Assembly (NCBI GenBank): GCA_945938055.1
Contig: CAMEUH010000171.1
Location: forward strand, 1 to 5,732
Reading direction: 5' to 3'
Length of the DNA: 5,732 bases
DNA from: an uncultured Eubacteriaceae bacterium
GTDB lineage: Bacteria; Bacillota; Clostridia; Lachnospirales; Lachnospiraceae
The notes under the pieces are model-generated. The model saw nothing but the letters and a program-made list of their open reading frames with translations. It had not been told where the DNA came from and searched no databases. A program made the translations under genes and the position numbers. This document shows, piece after piece, positions 1 through 4,988 of this stretch (its first letter is position 1; the number at the start of each line of letters is the position of its first letter).

Positions 1-1164
1 GCTGACACGGATCATTGCTACTTTAATAATATCTGCCGCTGTTCCCTGAATTGGTGAATTCATGGCAATTCGTTCTCCAAAAGAACGCTGCATGAAATTA
101 CTGGAGGATAGTTCCGGAACCGGACGTCTTCTTCCATACATGGTTGTAACATATCCATTCTTTCTTGCAAAATCCACCAGACCATCCAGATACTCCTTAA
201 TTCCCGGATAAGTTTCAAAGTAACGCTCAATATATTCTGCTGCTTCTTTTCTGGAAATACTCAAATCCTGACTCAGTCCGAAGGAACTGATTCCATACAC
301 AATTCCAAAATTAACTGCCTTTGCATTCCTACGAAGCTGAGGAGTCACCTCCGAAAGCGGTACATGAAACACCTGACTTGCCGTAATCTTATGAATATCT
401 TGCTCTTCCTGATATGCTTCAATTAATTTCTGGTCCTCAGACAGATGTGCCAGAATTCTAAGTTCAATCTGAGAGTAATCCGCATCCACAAAAACATACC
501 CATCCTCCGGAACAAATACCTTCCGAATCTGTCTTCCAAGCTCCATCCTGATTGGAATATTCTGAAGATTTGGTTCTGTGGAGCTGATTCTGCCCGTTGC
601 AGTTATGGTCTGGTTAAATTTGCTATGGATACGTTGATCTTCCCCGATACATCCAGCCAGTCCGTCTGCATATGTGGACTTTAATTTGGTAAGCTGGCGA
701 TATTCCAGAATCATTGGAATCACCGCATGTTCCTCTTTCATTTTTTCCAGAACTTCTGCAGAAGTAGAATAACCTGTCTTGGTTTTCTTTCCACCCTTTA
801 ATCCAAGCTTTTCAAATAAGATTTCTCCCAGCTGTTTCGGTGAATTAATATTAAATTCCGTACCGGCCTGCTGATAAATTTCTTTTTCCAGTGCGGCAAT
901 CCGTACACTTAATCGTTCTCCATATTCCTTAAGACTTTCCTTATTCACACGCATTCCGTAACGTTCCATGTCATAAAGAACCACAATCAGAGGAAGCTCA
1001 ATCTCTTCATAAAGAGACATCATTCCCTGCTTTTCCAGTTCTTTTTTTATTTCCCCATATCCCATATAGGCAAAATACGCATTGAGTGCTTTCTGATGAA
1101 GAATTTCTTCGTTATTCTTTCTCAATTCATTTTCCGAAGGAATCAGAATCTGCAATATCATCAT
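1..1164 (-). CDS. polA: PolA C-terminal part: polymerase domain, incomplete at window edge
   Basis: I translated this region by hand. It is open from an in-frame TAA at 1182 down to base 1. PolA-like sequence begins at about 1146 with LIPSENELRKNNEE. Thumb-region sequence follows, then TATGRISSTEPNLQNIPIR (about 541-612), motif A DADYSQIELR (about 446-490) and the O-helix motif B RRNAKAVNFGIVYG (about 286-336). The region ends in GTAADIIKVAMIRVS. The catalytic aspartate of motif A and the Arg/Lys of the O helix are intact. The second catalytic site, motif C, would be beyond the left edge. The first ATG in frame is a tandem ATG-ATG at 1164-1159, inside the end of the preceding frame, with AAAGGA about 11 bases upstream. 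This could permit a Klenow-like product, but that is inference. No further frame break was found here. Confidence 0.88.
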   Translation of the reverse strand, partial: MMILQILIPSENELRKNNEEILHQKALNAYFAYMGYGEIKKELEKQGMMSLYEEIELPLIVVLYDMERYGMRVNKESLKEYGERLSVRIAALEKEIYQQAGTEFNINSPKQLGEILFEKLGLKGGKKTKTGYSTSAEVLEKMKEEHAVIPMILEYRQLTKLKSTYADGLAGCIGEDQRIHSKFNQTITATGRISSTEPNLQNIPIRMELGRQIRKVFVPEDGYVFVDADYSQIELRILAHLSEDQKLIEAYQEEQDIHKITASQVFHVPLSEVTPQLRRNAKAVNFGIVYGISSFGLSQDLSISRKEAAEYIERYFETYPGIKEYLDGLVDFARKNGYVTTMYGRRRPVPELSSSNFMQRSFGERIAMNSPIQGTAADIIKVAMIRVS

Positions 1165-1699
1165 AATTGTACGTATCCTTTAATGGATTCAGAAGATACG
1201 CCGCAACGCTGATATCAAAATATTTTGCCGTGTCAATTTCACCCAATGCAAAAAGTGCATTTTTTAAATTCATGACGGTTGCACGCACGGCTCCTGCTGC
1301 CAGTTTCTTTAAATTGGAACAAAGAAGTTCCTCCGTTACAAAATTCTCTATTGGAATATACGTAATGGTTTCCTCTGATAAAACCAGAAGAAGACCTTCC
1401 ATTCCTTCCTTTCCAACTACCGGTTCAAAAGAAAAATGTCCCTTCTTTATCTTCTCGGATGCCTTATCAAAGTAATCAAGTACCTCATTAAAATCTTCCA
1501 GCACCTGAATTCTGGCATAAATATCCTTTAAATCCGTCTTCTTATCCGAATCAAACTTCTTTAAAAGTGATTTAAATTCATACTTCTTAAAGAGTTCATA
1601 CGCCGCCTCTGTAAACAGATTACTGATTCTTGCTTCCTCAAAATCGTACTCAATAGGTGCATTCACGTTAATGGTAGCAAGCACCTTGCTTAATTCCAC
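1127..1699 (-). CDS. polA: PolA middle part: end of 5'-nuclease and degenerate 3'-5' exonuclease-like domain
   Basis: This ORF continues PolA in another frame. The earliest possible start is a GTG at 1699, but PolA-like sequence (NREIVELSKV) is readable back to about 1709, so the GTG is probably not a natural start. It opens with the family signature LSKVLATINVNAPIEYDF and ends with AAYLLNPLKDTYNYDDIA, just before the polymerase domain. The proofreading domain looks inactive. Where active enzymes have an FDTET-type motif, this one has FSFEPVVGKEG without the DxE pair, and where active enzymes have NLKYD it reads NLKNALFAL. Loss of proofreading residues is well known in Bacillus- and Thermus-type PolA, so it is not itself a sign of decay. 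The last residues, DSDSFGK, are out of frame and follow the second lesion. Any function as a separate protein is doubtful. Confidence 0.8.
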   Translation of the reverse strand: MELSKVLATINVNAPIEYDFEEARISNLFTEAAYELFKKYEFKSLLKKFDSDKKTDLKDIYARIQVLEDFNEVLDYFDKASEKIKKGHFSFEPVVGKEGMEGLLLVLSEETITYIPIENFVTEELLCSNLKKLAAGAVRATVMNLKNALFALGEIDTAKYFDISVAAYLLNPLKDTYNYDDIADSDSFGK

Positions 1700-2409
1700 A
1701 ATTTCACGGTTTCCTTTAATGATGCTCTTGCCTTATTCGGCGTAATCTCTTCCACATGCTCTAACGCATTCTCTATGTAATGATAAGTTCCAATGATGGC
1801 CGAAGCTGTCTTTTCTCCAATTCCCGGGGCTCCCGGAATATTATCCGAAGCATCTCCCATCAAAGCCTTCATGTCAATAAATTCCGTTGGAGTTACTCCA
1901 TAGACCAGCTTCACATCTTCTGCATAATAATTTTCAATTTCCGTTGTCCCCTTCTTCGTCTTCGGAATCCGAATCTGTACCTTCTGTGTTGCCAGCTGTA
2001 AAAGATCTCGGTCGCCTGAAACAATGGAAACATCCAGTCCGGCTTCTTCTCCCATCCTTCCAATGGTTCCCAAAAGATCATCTGCCTCTAATCCTGCCTT
2101 CTCAATGGTTTTAATTCCCATTGCGGCAAGAACTTCCTTTATCATTGGAACCTGCTCATGAAGTTCCTTCGGCATCGGCTTTCTGGTTCCCTTATACTCC
2201 GGGTACATTTCATGCCGGAATGTTGGTGCTTTTACATCAAATGCCACGGTCAGATAATCCGGATGTTCCTCATCCAGAATTTTCATCATGATATTTAAAA
2301 AACCATATACGGCATTGGTATGCATTCCTTCCGAATTTGTCAGATCCGGGACTCCGTAAAATGCCCTGTTTAAAATGCTGTGACCATCAATTAGAACTAT
2401 CTTTCCCAT
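1690..2409 (-). CDS. polA: PolA N-terminal part: 5'-3' exonuclease (FEN-like) domain
   Basis: This 239-codon ORF carries the flap/5'-nuclease domain that removes RNA primers. Metal-binding residues of the family are visible: D8 in LIDGHS, D58 in VAFD, E109-D110-D111 in LEADD, D133 and D135 in SGDRDLLQL, and D186 and D189 in GDASDN. The helix-three-turn-helix follows (IPGAPGIGEKTA, about residues 191-202), and the basic YKGTRK loop lies at 72-77. The genuine PolA sequence ends at about residue 233 (ARASLKE). The last six residues, TVKLWN, are out-of-frame readthrough before TAA. In the next frame the same DNA reads NREIVELSKVLATINVN, the normal continuation. The ORF therefore stops inside the C-terminal helical part of the nuclease domain, not at a clean domain boundary. 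A product of this ORF alone would keep the catalytic residues but lack the end of the fold. Confidence 0.9.
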   Translation of the reverse strand: MGKIVLIDGHSILNRAFYGVPDLTNSEGMHTNAVYGFLNIMMKILDEEHPDYLTVAFDVKAPTFRHEMYPEYKGTRKPMPKELHEQVPMIKEVLAAMGIKTIEKAGLEADDLLGTIGRMGEEAGLDVSIVSGDRDLLQLATQKVQIRIPKTKKGTTEIENYYAEDVKLVYGVTPTEFIDMKALMGDASDNIPGAPGIGEKTASAIIGTYHYIENALEHVEEITPNKARASLKETVKLWN

Positions 2410-2414
2410 AATAT

Positions 2415-2418
2415 CCTC
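2415..2418 (-). promoter_or_regulatory. Ribosome binding site of polA
   Basis: GAGG lies five bases (ATATT) upstream of the ATG at 2409. This supports that start, as does the conserved N-terminus MGKIVLIDGHS. Confidence 0.6.
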
Positions 2419-2440
2419 ACAAAATTATTCTTTATCTGCT

Positions 2441-2469
2441 ATTCTACAACAATCCTTACTCATTTGCAA
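2441..2469 (-). promoter_or_regulatory. Candidate sigma-70-type promoter for polA
   Basis: Read on the minus strand, TTGCAA at 2469-2464 (four of six matches to TTGACA) is followed after exactly 17 bases by TAGAAT at 2446-2441 (five of six matches to TATAAT). Transcription would start near 2434, leaving a leader of about 25 bases before the polA ATG. The -35 box lies within the last codons of the upstream pilus gene. Spacing and position are right, but in AT-rich DNA such matches also arise by chance. polA could also be read from the pilus operon, since no terminator hairpin lies between them. Confidence 0.45.
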
Positions 2470-3115
2470 ATTTAAGTGCAATGCATTTTTCCATGAAAAC
2501 CATTTTTTCCCGGTGAAATACATCACAAAAGGTAAAATGCATCTTCACATATAGAGAAGTCCGGTCAATTAAAACCCCATTGGGGGAATGGATGTAATTA
2601 TACTCTCCGTATTTACGGAAATGATTCGTCTGCATCGTCTGATTCTCATATTGAAATATATCCAGTCCCTTTCCTACATTATAGACAATCACAGAGTCAA
2701 TTCCATAGTTATCATCTCTCCCATTTACGGAATTTTGGGGCAGAACATTCTGCATGACAATATGATTCACAATTTGCTCTGCACGGTTTTCATCAATGAT
2801 AATCTTCATTTCAGCAAGCATCCGTTTGAAATCATAGGTTACCTGTTCTGCTCCTTTTTCTTTAAAGACCTTCATGGAAGCAATCATATCCGGATAATTA
2901 CAGACCGAGCCGGAAAATGCGGCAATGGTTAATGCATTGTCTGCCTTATCCTTAGCCATTAAAACCATTTTGTTTGAAAGCAGCATTACTGATAGCAACA
3001 GAATGATTCCTGACAAAAAGATTAGATATGCATAATGAATCTTTCCCTGATGATTGTTTTGTATTACGCCAGCGCTAACGCACACTTTCGAATCTTCACT
3101 TCCTTTTTGAAACAT
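2456..3115 (-). CDS. Pseudopilin-like membrane-anchored protein of the TAD/Flp locus
   Basis: This protein has up to 219 residues. A short N-terminal stretch (about 1-24) ends in NNHQG, followed by KIHY and a hydrophobic segment at about 29-47 (YAYLIFLSGIILLLSVML), then a soluble domain of about 170 residues without recognised catalytic motifs. A polar leader ending in Gly ahead of a single hydrophobic helix resembles a class III prepilin signal. Together with its place as last gene of a TAD operon this suggests a minor pilin or pseudopilin displayed outside the membrane, which is inference. The soluble part has two cysteines in view (C72, C197) and a late one (C211). The ATG at 3115 overlaps the upstream gene by 52 bases and has no good ribosome site. 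A GTG at 3085 with AAGGAAG about 13 bases upstream is an alternative start and would retain the Gly and helix. The family is not identified with certainty. Confidence 0.7.
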   Translation of the reverse strand: MFQKGSEDSKVCVSAGVIQNNHQGKIHYAYLIFLSGIILLLSVMLLSNKMVLMAKDKADNALTIAAFSGSVCNYPDMIASMKVFKEKGAEQVTYDFKRMLAEMKIIIDENRAEQIVNHIVMQNVLPQNSVNGRDDNYGIDSVIVYNVGKGLDIFQYENQTMQTNHFRKYGEYNYIHSPNGVLIDRTSLYVKMHFTFCDVFHREKMVFMEKCIALKFANE

Positions 3116-3507
3116 GTTTTTCTTAACCGGAAATCTTCTGAAATTGAAAACAGATGATATGGAACTTTCGCCTTGAAATTCAGATAAATCTCCTCCCCAT
3201 ATTCCACATTGCCATCCCAGAAGGTCGTTCCCTCAAAGTCTACATCCGATGCCGGAATTCCCATTTCCTCCAGGTCTTTATAAAACTGATTTAATTCAAT
3301 GGTTGTCATCCCGTTTGTCGTTTCCATAATCATAAGATACTTTCTTGACAAATTCTCCAATCGGTTCAGCGTATCCAGATATCGGATCTGCAATCCACAG
3401 CTAATCAGAACATACGCACCAAGCACAATCAGAAGAATCATCGGAAGAAAATCCATGGTTCCCGACATTCCTTTTTCTTTTTTCCAAAGCACTTTCCTTC
3501 TTTTCAT
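3064..3507 (-). CDS. TadE/DUF4320-like pseudopilin
   Basis: This 147-residue protein starts with a basic leader (MKRRKVLWKKEKG), followed by MSGTMDF and a membrane helix at about 20-39 (FLPMILLIVLGAYVLISCGL). A soluble region beginning IRYLDTLNRLENLSRKYL comes next. The layout of leader, Gly, acidic residue, helix and then a Leu/Asp-rich helix with a following Glu/Thr stretch resembles DUF4320 and TadE-type pilin-like proteins, which are minor subunits in TAD pilus loci. The acidic residue before the helix is D19, six residues after the likely cleavage at G13, rather than a Glu at +5. The start lies 12 bases after the pilin gene stop, with AGGGG about 11 bases upstream. The 3' end overlaps the next gene by 52 bases, suggesting coupled translation. 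Family placement is by layout and context, so it is moderately sure. Confidence 0.7.
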   Translation of the reverse strand: MKRRKVLWKKEKGMSGTMDFLPMILLIVLGAYVLISCGLQIRYLDTLNRLENLSRKYLMIMETTNGMTTIELNQFYKDLEEMGIPASDVDFEGTTFWDGNVEYGEEIYLNFKAKVPYHLFSISEDFRLRKTCFKKEVKIRKCALALA

Positions 3508-3519
3508 GACAACACGCCC

Positions 3520-3723
3520 CTATTCACTTTGCGCACTAAAATTGCTTGAAATAAAATCATCACAATAATCAAACACATTGGTTGCCATCCCAATAATCTG
3601 CGTCTTAAAAAGCATCACCATGGATAAGGCAATTACAATTAAAAGGACTTCTACCAGAACCTCTTTCCCGCCTTTTTCCTTATGGAACATTTTCTTCTTC
3701 ATTCCATTTATAATATTTTTCAT
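3520..3723 (-). CDS. Flp1-type (type IVb) pilin
   Basis: This 67-residue protein has the size and form of the Flp1 family, the major subunit of TAD pili in Gram-positive bacteria. A basic leader (about 1-19, ending in FHKEKGG) is followed by KEVLVEVLLIVIALSMVMLF and a short tail beginning KTQIIGMATNVFDY. The phrase LLIVIALSMVMLFKTQI closely follows the usual family pattern of a Glu, an aliphatic helix, then FKxQI. A prepilin peptidase is expected to cut after G18 or G19. E25 would then be at +7 or +6, where the classic pilin Glu is at +5. The tail ends with NFSAQSE and is somewhat longer than that of the shortest family members. It sits 18 bases after tadC with the strongest ribosome site in the operon, fitting a major structural subunit. 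Confidence 0.8.
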   Translation of the reverse strand: MKNIINGMKKKMFHKEKGGKEVLVEVLLIVIALSMVMLFKTQIIGMATNVFDYCDDFISSNFSAQSE

Positions 3724-3730
3724 ATCAAAT

Positions 3731-3739
3731 TCCTCCCTT
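3731..3739 (-). promoter_or_regulatory. Strong ribosome binding site of the Flp pilin gene
   Basis: AAGGGAGGA lies seven bases upstream of the ATG at 3723. It is the best Shine-Dalgarno match in the window, fixes the pilin start at the first ATG over the later M8 and M12 codons, and is consistent with high translation of a major subunit. Confidence 0.7.
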
Positions 3740-3741
3740 AA

Positions 3742-4428
3742 TTAAAATATTTCAAATAAACTCTTAAATTCCACAATGGAACAATACACCGCCATGGCAA
3801 TCATTCCAGCCATAAATAGCACCTGTAAGACCTGTACGTTCCTTTCCACGGCATTTTCCATCTTGATGTGAATGGCTTTTTCCACATCCAGAATCTGTTC
3901 AAATGCACTATCTAGATTGTTCACACTATACCCTGACTCCATCGCCTGCTTTAAAATAATAACCAGCATATCCACATGTTCATTCCGAAAGCTTGCATTA
4001 AAATCCTCCAGAGCCTCCGTTATGTTCCTGGATAAATAAATTTCGTTTAATAAACGTTTTATTGAATTTTTAAGCCTTTTGGAGCGGATAAAAGCACAGC
4101 AGTTTTCCAGTGCGTCAATAATATACACACCCGCATGAATCTGGATTTTTAGCAGTTCAAAGAGATTTCTCAAATCCTTGAGCATCCCATCATTATCCGA
4201 TTCATTGGACACCAAAAGCATTCCAATGGGCAGAAATGCTCCTGCAAGAAAGCACAACATCATCCCTCCCATTGTCACAGCGCCAAATACCCGTGCGGTA
4301 AATACCACAAATCCTCCACAGACTGCCATAAAAATGAGAAACAAATACGGATGAATCACAAATCCAATCATGTGTTCTGCCCCATGACTTTTTAGAAAAC
4401 GATTGATTTTCTCACAAATGATTGTCAT
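3742..4428 (-). CDS. tadC: TadC-like inner-membrane platform protein (T2SSF domain)
   Basis: TadC, with TadB, forms the inner-membrane platform through which the motor ATPase drives pilin assembly. This 228-residue protein has two N-terminal membrane segments (about 23-45 and 50-73), a cytoplasmic helical T2SSF/GspF-type domain (about 84-185) and a C-terminal membrane segment (about 199-217). The domain begins LKDLRNLFELLKIQIHAGVYIIDALENC, in the style of the GspF helix bundle. It includes the phrase LVIILKQAMESGYSVNNLDSAFEQIL, which matches the family's usual helix, short turn and Leu pattern. The ATG lies three bases after the tadB stop, and GGAGGTAAAGG spans that stop as ribosome site, so translation is probably coupled. 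The assignment to TadC rather than TadB rests on order and topology. Confidence 0.8.
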   Translation of the reverse strand: MTIICEKINRFLKSHGAEHMIGFVIHPYLFLIFMAVCGGFVVFTARVFGAVTMGGMMLCFLAGAFLPIGMLLVSNESDNDGMLKDLRNLFELLKIQIHAGVYIIDALENCCAFIRSKRLKNSIKRLLNEIYLSRNITEALEDFNASFRNEHVDMLVIILKQAMESGYSVNNLDSAFEQILDVEKAIHIKMENAVERNVQVLQVLFMAGMIAMAVYCSIVEFKSLFEIF

Positions 4429-4431
4429 CCT

Positions 4432-4977
4432 TTACCTCCAAAATAAAACATAGACTGCCAGAATAAAAATAACCACACAATATGCCACAATTCCAATCCC
4501 GATATAAGAAGAGAATAAAATCGTCCCTACCTTCTGTGTGAGAAAAGAATCCATAATCCTGATAATCAGCCACTCCGCCGCCACCAATGCTGCCATGTCT
4601 ATTCTCGCGCTGTTTCGGATTGCCTTTTGGATTGTTTTAGACTTTAAATATTCCTTTACGGAAATCTTTGCATCATAAAGGACCTCGGTATAATTAGCAT
4701 CATGCTCTGAACAGATTTTAAGGCTCCAAAACACATCGGAAAGCTTGGTTCCCTCCAGCCTTTTACAAAGTTTATCAAAAGACTCTGTAAGATTCCCATA
4801 AAGTCTTGCCTCCATGACAAAATCATTAATCACATCCTGTAAGGGTGCTGTTATGTACTGATTGGCACGATCCATGATATTGACAATATCCTCTTCTGAT
4901 TTGCTGAAATTCTCCACCAGATTCAAAAAAGACATCATCTGTTCCTCAATGCGGTTTTGATAAAATTTCTTATTCAC
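4432..4977 (-). CDS. tadB: TadB-like inner-membrane platform protein, short at the N-terminus
   Basis: This second platform protein of the TAD machine precedes tadC. Its cytoplasmic helical domain begins at once (FYQNRIEEQMMSFLNLVENFSKSEEDIVNI), continues with PLQDVINDFVMEARLYGNLTESFDKL and ends in hydrophobic stretches near residues 127-145 and 155-179, with a last WR. TadB relatives usually have membrane segments ahead of this domain, and none is present here, so the membrane anchor would be only C-terminal. I chose the GTG at 4977 because it overlaps the cpaF stop as GTGA and has GGAAGG five bases upstream. A GTG at 4983 has no spaced ribosome site, and the ATG at 4938 has GAGG five bases upstream, so it is a possible shorter start. 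Gene order and T2SSF-like character support the call. Confidence 0.72.
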   Translation of the reverse strand: MNKKFYQNRIEEQMMSFLNLVENFSKSEEDIVNIMDRANQYITAPLQDVINDFVMEARLYGNLTESFDKLCKRLEGTKLSDVFWSLKICSEHDANYTEVLYDAKISVKEYLKSKTIQKAIRNSARIDMAALVAAEWLIIRIMDSFLTQKVGTILFSSYIGIGIVAYCVVIFILAVYVLFWR

Positions 4978-4988
4978 ATCCACCTTCC
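4974..4988 (-). promoter_or_regulatory. Coupled stop/start GTGA with ribosome site between cpaF and tadB
   Basis: GGAAGG (4988-4983) stands five bases before GTG (4977-4975), which shares bases with the TGA stop of the ATPase gene (4976-4974). This arrangement is typical of translational coupling and decides the preferred tadB start. Confidence 0.55.

Larger units (their letters stand above)
1..2409 (-). pseudogene. polA: DNA polymerase I, frame broken twice, 3' end beyond window
   Basis: DNA polymerase I acts in the cytoplasm, removing RNA primers and filling gaps during lagging-strand synthesis and excision repair. The window holds the 5'-nuclease domain, the 3'-5' exonuclease-like domain and most of the polymerase domain, in the usual order and with conserved motifs. 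They are not in one frame. The frame changes near 1710-1712, where one base seems missing from a GGAAAC run, and again near 1147-1150, where about 11-14 bases seem missing between the residues DDIA and LIPSENEL. The two losses together are a multiple of three, so the first and last parts share a frame. About 802 codons are visible and roughly 70-75 more, including motif C (HDE), would lie beyond the left edge. The start ATG at 2409 has GAGG five bases upstream. The family is certain. Whether the breaks are biological or sequence errors cannot be decided here. Confidence 0.85.

Noticed and set aside
445..684. 79-codon plus-strand ORF
   Set aside because: It is opposite the conserved polymerase motif region of polA, has no family resemblance and is a shadow frame.
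1167..1475. 102-codon plus-strand ORF
   Set aside because: It is antisense to the exonuclease-like part of polA, with composition that only mirrors the minus-strand gene.
1690..1699. The two polA frame breaks as programmed ribosomal frameshift sites
   Set aside because: The TTAAAGGAAACC context is not a clear slippery heptamer with a following structure. The second break requires missing codons, which a frameshift alone would not restore.
2575..2586. CCCC-ATT-GGGG short inverted repeat
   Set aside because: It is a four-base stem inside coding sequence, with no T run and no partner. It is too small to be a terminator or operator.
2588..2932. 114-codon plus-strand ORF with hydrophobic residues
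   Set aside because: The Ile/Leu richness comes from AT-rich DNA antisense to the last pilus gene, which has the better start context, operon position and signal layout.
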